Notes under the pieces: generated by a model | What the model was told of the DNA's origin: nothing | The model's input: the letters and a program-made list of their open reading frames with translations, nothing else | The model's database searches: none | Translations under genes and position numbers: made by a program | Source: an uncultured Bacilli bacterium | GTDB taxonomy: Bacteria > Bacillota_I > Bacilli_A > RF39 > UBA660 | Direction: 5' to 3' | Length of the DNA stretch: 15,257 nucleotides | NCBI GenBank assembly: GCA_944372275.1 | Contig: CALVYO010000024.1 | Span: 1 to 15,257 of the forward strand | In this document: one piece after another, positions 4,755 through 12,009 of the stretch | Layout: each line of letters begins with the position of its first letter | How positions within the stretch are numbered: the first letter of the stretch is position 1

Positions 4755-7568
4755 TCATTTTAAGTATGGTTTTAAAAATTGACCAGTATAACTTTCTTTT
4801 ACCTTTACAATTTCTTCAGGTGTCCCACAAGCAACAATATTTCCACCCATATCGCCACCTTCAGAACCTAAATCGATAATATAATCAGCCACTTTAATAA
4901 TATCCAAATTATGTTCAATTACTAAAACAGTATCGCCATTATCGACAATTTTTTGTAAAATAGTTAACAGTTTTTTAATGTCATAACTATGTAAACCAGT
5001 ACTTGGCTCATCTAAAATAAATAAACTTTTACCAGTTGGTTTCTTTTGTAATTCTTTAGCCAATTTTACTCTTGCTGCTTCACCACCTGATAAAGTAGGA
5101 GCACTTTGACCTAATTTAACATAAGATAACCCAACATCCATTAACATTTGTAATTTAGATCTAACTTTAGGAACATTCTCAAAAAATTCATATGCTTCTT
5201 CAACACGCATCTCTAAGACATCATAAATACTTTTACCCTTATATTTAATATCTAAAGTTTCTTTGTTATATCTAGTTCCGTGGCATACTTCACATGGAAC
5301 ATAAACATCTGGTAAAAAATGCATTTCTATTTTTTTTACGCCATCGCCCCAACACGCTTCACATCTTCCACCTTTAACATTAAATGAAAATCTTCCTTTA
5401 TCATATCCTCTTATTTTTGCCTCTTTAGTTTGAGCAAAGACATCTCTAATATCATCAAATACACCAGTATAAGTAGCAGGATTACTTCTTGGAGTTCTGC
5501 CAATCGGTGTTTGAGATATATCGATTACTTTATCAATATTTTCTAATCCTTTAATTTCTTTATGTAACCCTGGTTTTTCTTTAAATTTATATAAATTGCT
5601 TGCTACTGCTTTATACAATATTTCATTAATTAAGGTACTTTTACCACTTCCTGATACCCCAGTAACACAAGTAAATGTATTTAAAGGTATTTTAACATTG
5701 ATGTTTTTTAAATTATTTTCTTTAGCCCCTTTGATTTCTAAATATTTTTTATTACCTTTTCTTCTTTTAGTAGGTACTTCTATTTTTTCAATACCAGATA
5801 AAAATCTACCTGTAATACTGTTAGGATTTGCCATAACTTCTTTAGGTGTACCACAAGCTACTACTTCTCCTCCGTGTAATCCCGCTAAAGGTCCTATATC
5901 TACTAAATAATCACTTGCTAACATAGTATCGGTATCGTGTTCCACAACAATTAAAGTGTTACCTAAATCACGCATTTCTAATAAAGAATTAATTAATCTT
6001 GTATTATCTCTTTGATGTAAACCAATACTTGGTTCATCTAATACATATAATACACCAGTTAGTCTTGAACCAATTTGTGTGGCTAATCTAATTCTTCCCG
6101 CTTCACCACCAGATAAAGTACCTGCCGATCTATTTAAAGTTAAATATTCTAATCCAACATTAATTAAAAAAGTTAATCGTGATAATATTTCCTTAATAAT
6201 TAGTTCCGATATTTGTGTTTGTTCTTTATTTAATTTTAAATTAGATAAAAACTCTTTTAAATCTTTAATACTTAATTTGGTTAATTCATAGATGTTTTTT
6301 TTATTTATTAAAACTGACAAAACTGAATCAGATAATCTAGCACCTTTACATTTAGGACAAACTGATTCTGTCATATAATTTTCTATCCATTCCCTTATCC
6401 AATTACTTTTAGTTTCAATATATCTTCTTTCTAAATTAGTAATAATTCCTTCAAAATAATCTTTGCTATTTCTCGTATTACCATTTTTAGAAACATATTT
6501 AAATTCTAAAATATCTTTTGAACCATATAAAATAATATCTAATTTTTTTCTATCTAAATCTTTAACTGGAATATTTAAATCTATATCATAAAATTTAGCC
6601 AAAGTATTCATTTGTGTCGAATAAATACTATTTTCATCATCTAAATTTAAAGATACAATTGCTCCTTCATTAATACTTAAATCTCTGTTAGGAATAATTA
6701 AATCTTCGTCAATTTTTAATTTGATACCTAATCCTTTACATTCATCACAAGCACCATATGGTGAATTAAAACTAAATAATCTTGGCTCTAGTTCTGGTAA
6801 TGAGAAATCACATTCAGGACAAGCGTAATTTTCACTCATAACTATTTTATCACTACCAACAACATCAATAACAACTTTTCCTTTACTTAATTTAGAGGCT
6901 AGTTCAATTGATTCATATAATCTACTTCTTATATCTTCTTTTATAATTAATCTATCGATTATAACTTCGATAAAATGTTTTTTGTTTTTTTCTAAATTAA
7001 TCTCTTCCCCTAATTCATATTCTTCATTATCGATTATTGCTCTAACATAACCATCTTTAACTAATCTTTCTAATAAATCTTTATGCGTTCCTTTTTCGCC
7101 ATAAATTACTGGACTTAAAACTCTTATTTTAGTATTTACATCTAATTCCATTATTTGATTAGTCATTTCTTCGATACTTTGACTAGTAATTGGCTTTTTA
7201 TGAATAGGACAATAAGGTACACCAATTCTAGCATATAATAATCTTAAATAATCATAAATTTCAGTTATTGTTCCAACAGTACTTCTAGGATTTTTATTAG
7301 TTGTTTTTTGATCGATACTAATAGCAGGGCTTAATCCCTCAATACTATCGACATCAGGTTTTTCTGTACCACCTAAAAACTGTCTAGCATAAGCTGATAG
7401 ACTTTCCACATATCTTCTTTGACCTTCTGCATAAATAGTATCGAACGCTAAACTACTTTTACCACTACCTGATACACCAGTCATAACAATTAATTTATTT
7501 TTAGGTAATTCAATATCTATATTTTTTAAATTATTTTCTCTTGCACCTTTAATAATAATTTTGTCCAT
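4755..7568 (-). CDS. uvrA: Excinuclease ABC subunit A (UvrA)
   Basis: UvrA is the damage-recognition ATPase of nucleotide excision repair. As a dimer it loads UvrB onto lesions in the cytoplasm. The protein is full length (937 residues). It has two ABC modules: Walker A GVSGSGKS at 31-38 and 637-644, and LSGGEA signatures at 485-490 and 826-831. Zinc-binding cysteine sets lie at 250/253/274/277 and 736/739/759/762. The usual DEPS Walker B/D-loop motifs are present. The ATG at 7568 has GAGGTGAT upstream, three bases before the start. uvrB is not adjacent within the window, unlike the uvrBA operon of Bacillus. The gene has its own promoter and terminator and so appears monocistronic. Confidence 0.98.
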   Translation of the reverse strand: MDKIIIKGARENNLKNIDIELPKNKLIVMTGVSGSGKSSLAFDTIYAEGQRRYVESLSAYARQFLGGTEKPDVDSIEGLSPAISIDQKTTNKNPRSTVGTITEIYDYLRLLYARIGVPYCPIHKKPITSQSIEEMTNQIMELDVNTKIRVLSPVIYGEKGTHKDLLERLVKDGYVRAIIDNEEYELGEEINLEKNKKHFIEVIIDRLIIKEDIRSRLYESIELASKLSKGKVVIDVVGSDKIVMSENYACPECDFSLPELEPRLFSFNSPYGACDECKGLGIKLKIDEDLIIPNRDLSINEGAIVSLNLDDENSIYSTQMNTLAKFYDIDLNIPVKDLDRKKLDIILYGSKDILEFKYVSKNGNTRNSKDYFEGIITNLERRYIETKSNWIREWIENYMTESVCPKCKGARLSDSVLSVLINKKNIYELTKLSIKDLKEFLSNLKLNKEQTQISELIIKEILSRLTFLINVGLEYLTLNRSAGTLSGGEAGRIRLATQIGSRLTGVLYVLDEPSIGLHQRDNTRLINSLLEMRDLGNTLIVVEHDTDTMLASDYLVDIGPLAGLHGGEVVACGTPKEVMANPNSITGRFLSGIEKIEVPTKRRKGNKKYLEIKGAKENNLKNINVKIPLNTFTCVTGVSGSGKSTLINEILYKAVASNLYKFKEKPGLHKEIKGLENIDKVIDISQTPIGRTPRSNPATYTGVFDDIRDVFAQTKEAKIRGYDKGRFSFNVKGGRCEACWGDGVKKIEMHFLPDVYVPCEVCHGTRYNKETLDIKYKGKSIYDVLEMRVEEAYEFFENVPKVRSKLQMLMDVGLSYVKLGQSAPTLSGGEAARVKLAKELQKKPTGKSLFILDEPSTGLHSYDIKKLLTILQKIVDNGDTVLVIEHNLDIIKVADYIIDLGSEGGDMGGNIVACGTPEEIVKVKESYTGQFLKPYLK

Positions 7569-7590
7569 ATAATCACCTCTAACATTTAAT

Positions 7591-7599
7591 ATTTTACCA
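7591..7599 (-). promoter_or_regulatory. uvrA promoter, extended -10
   Basis: TGG-TAAAAT on the minus strand (7599-7591) is an extended -10 element. The -35 is poor (TTGTTT at 19 bp or TTTAAA at 16 bp). The predicted leader is about 16 nt. Confidence 0.55.
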
Positions 7600-7629
7600 C
7601 ATATTTCTAAGTTTTAAACAATTATTAAT

Positions 7630-7646
7630 ATATGTTACGAACATAT
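7630..7646. promoter_or_regulatory. 17-bp palindrome upstream of uvrA, candidate operator
   Basis: A perfect 7-bp inverted repeat, ATATGTT-ACG-AACATAT, is centred about 54 bp upstream of the predicted uvrA transcript start. It has no T-tract, so it is not a terminator. On the plus strand, CGAAC-ATAT-TTTTG beginning at 7638 matches 8 of 10 positions of the Gram-positive SOS (LexA/DinR) box CGAAC-N4-GTTCG. This makes LexA a candidate ligand. Confidence 0.45.
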
Positions 7647-7656
7647 TTTTGAAAAT

Positions 7657-7697
7657 AAAAAAAGTTATAATTATCTTGTCTTTATATAACTCTTTTT
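7657..7697 (-). terminator. Terminator of the small gene upstream of uvrA
   Basis: A 7-bp perfect stem (7663-7669 with 7685-7691) extends to 13 bp through one G-U pair and an A/T run. The 3' arm is a seven-T tract on the minus strand. The gene's TAA stop (7673-7671) is in the 15-nt loop. Confidence 0.7.
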
Positions 7698-8048
7698 TTC
7701 TACTTTTCTTATAAAAAACATCTCCATAGTTGTTTCATTTTGAACACCAACATACCCGAATTGATTTATCAAACTATTAATATTCAATATATCTATTTTA
7801 TTACCAATTTTTACAGAAATTATATTGGTAGAAATTACATCTAAAATACGATAAATTTCTAATTTTATAAAATTACCATTTAAATCAATATAACCTAATT
7901 TCCCTTTTTCATTTACTATTCTTGGTATCACTTCTTCTTCACTAAATTGTTTAAGAGTTTCATCTTTACTCATTTTTTTAGCCACTAATAACAAAAAATT
8001 GTCGTCACTATCATAAAAATCGCCATCAAACAATTCAAATTCAAACAT
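7671..8048 (-). CDS. Small uncharacterised protein
   Basis: I do not recognise this 125-residue protein. It has no signal peptide or transmembrane helix. The N-terminal part is acidic (FEFELFDGDFYDSDD) and the C-terminus is basic (KVEKKSYIKTR). A short stretch, GKLGYIDLNGNFI, resembles a WG-repeat unit, but one unit is weak evidence. I chose ATG at 8048-8046 because GAAAGTGAT lies four bases upstream. A GTG at 8057 would be part of that Shine-Dalgarno. The gene stands alone, with a consensus sigma-A promoter about 20 nt upstream and a terminator overlapping its stop. This suggests steady, independent expression and argues that it is a real gene. Confidence 0.7.
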   Translation of the reverse strand: MFEFELFDGDFYDSDDNFLLLVAKKMSKDETLKQFSEEEVIPRIVNEKGKLGYIDLNGNFIKLEIYRILDVISTNIISVKIGNKIDILNINSLINQFGYVGVQNETTMEMFFIRKVEKKSYIKTR

Positions 8049-8074
8049 AAATATCACTTTCTAATTAAGGTAAC

Positions 8075-8103
8075 ATTATATACTAATCTAATTTTGATGT
8101 CAA
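8075..8103 (-). promoter_or_regulatory. Perfect sigma-A promoter for the small uncharacterised gene
   Basis: On the minus strand TTGACA (8103-8098), a 17-bp spacer and TATAAT (8080-8075) match the consensus exactly. The predicted leader is about 20 nt. The rest of the gap (8104-8243) shows no gene and no clear hairpin. Confidence 0.85.
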
Positions 8104-8243
8104 ATTGTTCATTATTTCTAAATACATAATTATGCTTTCTTTATCTCAATAAATTTAATTTCCTACTTAATAACATTTTACAAATCTATTACAATTTTTT
8201 ATATATTAAAAGCAATAAAAACATATCAACTTTTTATTTTATA

Positions 8244-9359
8244 CTATTTTGTTAACTTAATTTGTTTATCTTTTTGTACTATACTAGAAAATTTAGTTAA
8301 ATCAGTATCATTTACACAATCTAATAACGTAGAAAAAATAATATTATCTTCATAAATTGGTTTATCCCAAAGATACCAAATATCAAATGCTGTTTGAGCA
8401 CCGTTTTCTACCATTTGCTTAACTCTATCACTTTTAAACACTACATTATTTTGTTGTTCATCTAAAGGATTTTGCATTCCCATATCTTGATAAACTTTAG
8501 CTTGGATATCTGCTTCTATTTTATCACAATAATAACTAAACAATGATTCATCTGTTTGGTGTTCATCAAATTCAAAAATTAAATCAGTTAAATAATTTTT
8601 GTTTGTTAAACATTCCAACACATCTTCAACTGCTTGGTGTTCAATATCTTTTTTCTGCTCTTTAGTTATACCATCAAAAGGAGTTATATCACCGATTAAT
8701 ATTTTACCTACTTCGTGAATTGCTAACATTTCTATAATTTTATCTATATCGACATTAAAATCAAATTCAGAATCCATAGCAATTGCTAAAGCAATAGTCC
8801 CAATAACATGTTCAGAGATGTGTTCTATTCTGTCACTTTTAACGTTCCAATGTTTCTTATCCCAGCCTGGCCTTAATTTATTTTTTAATCGATAATTTAA
8901 ATAATAAAATTTAAATATTTTTTTATATTTTTCATAATCTTCTTTATGAATTATTTTAAATATCCCCAAATTTAATGCTTCTTTGTATAAATTTTCAAAC
9001 GATAAACTATCTCCTTTTTCATCAATTAACTTAGTTAAAGAAAAATCAGTTATCCGAAATCTAAAAGCATCTTTCGTATCTTCAGATTGAAGAAAATGAT
9101 ATTCAAATGCTTCTCTTTCAAATCTTTTACCCTTTCTTAAAATTTTATTTAATTCTAAATTTGGATTTTTTAAAGATATTTCACTTAATATCAACATTCT
9201 TATTATTTTACTAATATCCTTAGGTTTACCAAATTCTGAATTAAAAGCAACAGCTAAAATGATACTACCATATAAATTGTCAGCAACACTATATTTTCCA
9301 TCAGCCATAATATTTTTCAAATCATTGGCTTTTATATAAAAAATTAAAATATCTTTCAT
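8244..9359 (-). CDS. HD-domain 5'-nucleotidase-like hydrolase (HDDC2/YfbR type) with a degenerate second HD copy
   Basis: The C-terminal half (about 160-300) is an HD-domain phosphohydrolase of the HDDC2/YfbR kind. These are metal-dependent enzymes that remove phosphate from (deoxy)nucleoside monophosphates. Visible motifs are LRPGW (162-166), HISEH with His180 and His184, HE at 215-216 (the usual place of HD), GDITPFD (223-229) and a likely metal Asp in CDK at 279. Residues 24-62 look like an older copy of the same domain: SVADNLYGSIILAVAFNSEF aligns with HISEHVIGTIALAIAMDSEF. Its metal ligands have been lost (His to Asn, His-Glu to Ser-Glu). The 371-residue length is roughly twice that of YfbR. 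The ATG has GGGGAGG upstream. The substrate is not known. It lies 53 bp after the ATPase gene. Confidence 0.8.
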   Translation of the reverse strand: MKDILIFYIKANDLKNIMADGKYSVADNLYGSIILAVAFNSEFGKPKDISKIIRMLILSEISLKNPNLELNKILRKGKRFEREAFEYHFLQSEDTKDAFRFRITDFSLTKLIDEKGDSLSFENLYKEALNLGIFKIIHKEDYEKYKKIFKFYYLNYRLKNKLRPGWDKKHWNVKSDRIEHISEHVIGTIALAIAMDSEFDFNVDIDKIIEMLAIHEVGKILIGDITPFDGITKEQKKDIEHQAVEDVLECLTNKNYLTDLIFEFDEHQTDESLFSYYCDKIEADIQAKVYQDMGMQNPLDEQQNNVVFKSDRVKQMVENGAQTAFDIWYLWDKPIYEDNIIFSTLLDCVNDTDLTKFSSIVQKDKQIKLTK

Positions 9360-9387
9360 AAATTCCTCCCCTGAAATGAATATATAT

Positions 9388-9393
9388 ATTATA
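9388..9393 (-). promoter_or_regulatory. Possible -10 element for the HD-domain gene
   Basis: TATAAT on the minus strand (9393-9388) lies 28 bp before the start codon. The -35 position has only TTAAAA at 17 bp, overlapping the stop of the ATPase gene. The HD gene could instead be read through from the ATPase promoter. Confidence 0.35.
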
Positions 9394-9412
9394 CACTAAA
9401 AATAACATTTTT

Positions 9413-10690
9413 TTAAGGTTTTAAAGCAGTTATTGGAACTATATATATTCCTGTTTTTGGATCTTTTGCTATTACATCAGTAAAACCAACTATAACACAC
9501 ATAAATTTAGGTTTTTTAACCATATTATTATATAAATTTAATAAATTTTGCTTAGCCTCTTCAACTTGATTAAATCCTAATTTTATTTCAACAATAGCAT
9601 ATTCACCATTATTAAATTCTAATATAGAATCTGCTTCTAAACCAGTAACATTATCTCTAAAATGATATAATTTACCATCTAGATATTCCATATAAATATT
9701 TAAATCTCTTTCTACTAAGGCTTCAAACATAAAACCAAATGTTTTTAAATCATCTAATAATTTGTCTTTAGTTAAATCTAGACAAGCACATGCCAACGAT
9801 GGATCAATAAAATGTCTTTTAGCTGTTTTCCCAACTCTTTCCTTTGAGCGATAATTATTGCTATAAGCTTCTTGATTTTCTATTATATTTAATCTATTTA
9901 ATACATCTAAATAATCATCTATGGTAATTCTACTTTCAATTAATTCCGATTCATTAGCATATTCCTCAATATCTTTTAATAATGTACTTTTGTTTGAAAC
10001 TGTCGATTCATTACGAGCCAAACTTTTAAGTAACATCATCATTTTACTTTTATCTCTTTTTTTATCATCGTTAATATCTTTTTCAAGAATTGCTTCAATA
10101 TAACTTTTAGGAATAATTCCACACTTATCGTCTGGAATATTTATATTTGATGGCCAACCACCACGAATTATTAGATTAGCTAATTTATCTAAGGTAATTT
10201 TAGAATTTAATTCGTTTTTTACATTATTATTTAATAAATCACTAATTGATACTTTACCAGTTGAATCACCTGATTCGTATAAACTCATAGTATGCATTTT
10301 TATTTTTCCTATTCTTCCAGCACCAGAATGATGAATTTTTTCTTTTTGATTTTCATCAGTTAATTTAGTAGAGCAAGTTAAAATATAATTTCCTTTTTCA
10401 GTTTTTTCGTCACATTTTCTTCTAACAGCATCCCATATTTCTGGAATTAAATTCCATTCATCTATTAATTCTGGTTTTTCATTGTCTAAAATTAAATCAA
10501 AACTTAATCTTGCTTTTTCTTTTGTTTCTTCTTCATCTAAATATACTACACTATTAGCGTGGTTTAAAGACGTCCAAGTTTTACCACACCATTTTGGTCC
10601 TTCAATACCTATTGCTCCAAAAATGGATAAATATTCTTCTATTTTTTTATCAACTAATCTTTCAATGTACTCATTTTTACGTAATGACAT
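9413..10690 (-). CDS. AAA_14/DUF4143-family ATP-binding protein
   Basis: This 425-residue protein belongs to the large AAA_14-DUF4143 family, common and often multicopy in gut bacteria. Its cellular role is not established. The N-terminal P-loop ATPase has Walker A GPKWCGKT (31-38) and a Walker B-like ELIDEW (74-79). The C-terminal part resembles a PD-(D/E)XK nuclease fold, with Asp354 and EIK at 368-370. I chose ATG at 10690-10688 because GGAGG lies 7 nt upstream. An in-frame GTG at 10717 lies inside the predicted promoter and has no Shine-Dalgarno. Expression is likely controlled by the promoter and 23-bp repeats upstream. The family tends to be mobile, but I see no transposase, flanking repeat or composition change here. 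Confidence 0.88.
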   Translation of the reverse strand: MSLRKNEYIERLVDKKIEEYLSIFGAIGIEGPKWCGKTWTSLNHANSVVYLDEEETKEKARLSFDLILDNEKPELIDEWNLIPEIWDAVRRKCDEKTEKGNYILTCSTKLTDENQKEKIHHSGAGRIGKIKMHTMSLYESGDSTGKVSISDLLNNNVKNELNSKITLDKLANLIIRGGWPSNINIPDDKCGIIPKSYIEAILEKDINDDKKRDKSKMMMLLKSLARNESTVSNKSTLLKDIEEYANESELIESRITIDDYLDVLNRLNIIENQEAYSNNYRSKERVGKTAKRHFIDPSLACACLDLTKDKLLDDLKTFGFMFEALVERDLNIYMEYLDGKLYHFRDNVTGLEADSILEFNNGEYAIVEIKLGFNQVEEAKQNLLNLYNNMVKKPKFMCVIVGFTDVIAKDPKTGIYIVPITALKP

Positions 10691-10707
10691 TTTATCCCTC
10701 CATATAA

Positions 10708-10736
10708 ATTTTATCACAAAAAAATTATTTAATCAA
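10708..10736 (-). promoter_or_regulatory. Promoter of the DUF4143 ATPase gene
   Basis: TTGATT (10736-10731), a 17-bp spacer and TAAAAT (10713-10708) with an upstream TGA form an extended -10 promoter. The predicted start is at about the first base of the Shine-Dalgarno, so the leader is only about 11 nt. The -35 abuts the 23-bp repeat array. Confidence 0.65.
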
Positions 10737-10740
10737 ATTT

Positions 10741-10801
10741 AATATACATTTTTTAAGAGATTTGATATACATTTTTTAACAATTTTAATATACAAATTTT
10801 A
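10741..10801. repeat. Three 15-bp direct repeats at exact 23-bp spacing, candidate operator array
   Basis: Units begin at 10741, 10764 and 10787. The first two match AATATACATTTTTTA except for the first base. The third differs from it at three A/T positions. The array starts 5 bp upstream of the -35 of the ATPase promoter. The 23-bp period, slightly over two helix turns, suggests a regulatory protein binding repeatedly on one face. Confidence 0.7.
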
Positions 10802-10824
10802 AAAAAACTGTTATAAAACAGTTT
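10801..10824 (-). terminator. Terminator of the t6A/CofE operon
   Basis: A perfect 8-bp stem AAACTGTT/AACAGTTT (10805-10812 with 10817-10824) has a 4-nt loop and ends in seven T on the minus strand. The final gene's TAA stop (10825-10823) overlaps the stem. Confidence 0.88.
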
Positions 10825-11995
10825 ATTCATCAGCATAATTACTAAAATATCTTTGTACTAAAACTACTGGTGTACCTTTATCTCCAGAACCACTTGTTAA
10901 ATCACAAAGAGAACCTAATAAATCAGTTATTTGTCTTGGAGTTGTACCTAAAGTTATATTTTGACCTTTTAAATCTTTTTCTTTATTTCTTATTTCTTTT
11001 CTCATTGCTTCTTGTAATTCACTACCTCTTAAATTAGCAAATTTATTGTCAGATACATATTTTAATTTAATTTCATTAGGTGTTCCTTTTAAACCTTCAG
11101 TATAAAATGGTGAAACAACAGGATCAGCTAACTCCCAAATTTTACCAACTGGATCTTTAAAAGCACCATCGCCATAAATCATAACTTCGACATTTTTATT
11201 AGTTTTTTCTTTTATCATTCTTTGAATATCTAAAACTAATTGTTGACAGTTATTAGGAAATAATTTTAATTTTTCATCAGTTGACTTATTTGAACCTAAT
11301 AATCCATATTTGCTATTAAAACCAGATCCATTAATTGATTCATTTAATATATCATCTAAGCCTAAACAATTAAGTAATCTTTTTGTTTCAAATCTAGTAT
11401 GAATATCACACGCCAATGCTTCATCAACATAATTATAGATAACCTTTGGATCATTTGCAAAAACAAAATCAATTTCACAATTTTCACTTTCGACTAATTT
11501 TTTATAAAAATCAACATAATTAATTCCTGTAAAAGTATGAACTTCATTTTTAAATAATTCATTATATTTTTCATATGATAATACATCAACATAAGGATTT
11601 ATATCATATTCTCTTAAAAATTTTTCATCAAATAAATGATTTCCAACTTCATCAGCAGGATAACTTAATAACATTGTTATTTTATTACATCCACGAGCGA
11701 TACCTTTTAAAATCATTGAAAATCTATTTCTACTTAAAATAGGAAAAACAATGCCAATATGATTAGTTTTAAATTTTTTCTTAATATCTAAAGCAATATC
11801 ATCAACTGTACAGTAATTACCTTGCGCAATACCAACTACTGCTTCAGTTACAGCAATAACATCTTTATCTAGTATTTCAAAATTTTCACTAATACTTGCG
11901 TTCATAACTGAATCTACAACAATACTAGCTAAATCATCATTTTCTTTTATAATCGGTGTTCTAATACCTCTTACAATAGTACCTACATTTCTCAT
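10823..11995 (-). CDS. CofE-like F420-0:gamma-glutamyl ligase family protein
   Basis: This 390-residue protein belongs to the F420_ligase (CofE) family in the long form seen in Clostridia. CofE itself adds gamma-linked glutamates to coenzyme F420 using GTP. Most Bacillota make no F420, so the substrate here is unknown, though amide ligation of an amino acid to a small carboxylate is a reasonable guess. Family stretches visible are GTIVRGIRTPII near the N-terminus, TEAVVGIAQGNY (50-61), a glycine-rich GSGFNSKYGLLGSNK, YGDGAFKDPVGKIWELADP in the C-terminal half and TSGSGDKGTPVVL near the end. The ATG at 11995 has AGGAG upstream. It is the last gene of the tsa operon, 14 nt after the unknown gene, and a terminator follows immediately. 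Confidence 0.87.
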   Translation of the reverse strand: MRNVGTIVRGIRTPIIKENDDLASIVVDSVMNASISENFEILDKDVIAVTEAVVGIAQGNYCTVDDIALDIKKKFKTNHIGIVFPILSRNRFSMILKGIARGCNKITMLLSYPADEVGNHLFDEKFLREYDINPYVDVLSYEKYNELFKNEVHTFTGINYVDFYKKLVESENCEIDFVFANDPKVIYNYVDEALACDIHTRFETKRLLNCLGLDDILNESINGSGFNSKYGLLGSNKSTDEKLKLFPNNCQQLVLDIQRMIKEKTNKNVEVMIYGDGAFKDPVGKIWELADPVVSPFYTEGLKGTPNEIKLKYVSDNKFANLRGSELQEAMRKEIRNKEKDLKGQNITLGTTPRQITDLLGSLCDLTSGSGDKGTPVVLVQRYFSNYADE

Positions 11996-12009
11996 ATATT
12001 TTCTCCTAA

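Noticed and set aside
4685..4879. Plus-strand open frame over the uvrA 3' end and terminator
   Set aside because: It covers the terminator hairpin and antisense uvrA, has no Shine-Dalgarno, and the protein is low-complexity. The other plus-strand frames (for example at 2802, 5596, 6079, 9921, 10482, 12114 and 14778) are likewise antisense shadows of strong genes.
7860..7920. WG-repeat domain in the small gene at 7671-8048
   Set aside because: Only one partial unit is visible and its key Trp is replaced; WG proteins normally carry many units.
8104..8243. Small RNA or leader peptide in the gap before the HD gene's 3' end
   Set aside because: The only frame with an ATG is 14 codons without a ribosome site, and I found no stable hairpin or second promoter.
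9398..9412. Hairpin at the end of the ATPase gene as a terminator
   Set aside because: The stem is only six A-T pairs with a three-base loop and has no separate T-tract after it.
9413..10690. DUF4143 ATPase as part of a mobile element or defence island
   Set aside because: There is no transposase, integrase, toxin-antitoxin partner, terminal repeats or composition shift nearby; the flanking genes are housekeeping.
10691..10717. GTG start at 10717 adding nine residues to the DUF4143 ATPase
   Set aside because: The extension lies over the predicted promoter and Shine-Dalgarno, and the ATG at 10690 has a well-placed GGAGG.
10741..10801. CRISPR array or replication iterons at the 23-bp repeats
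   Set aside because: There are too few units, the spacers are 8 bp, and no cas or replication-initiator gene is present. A promoter-proximal operator array fits better.
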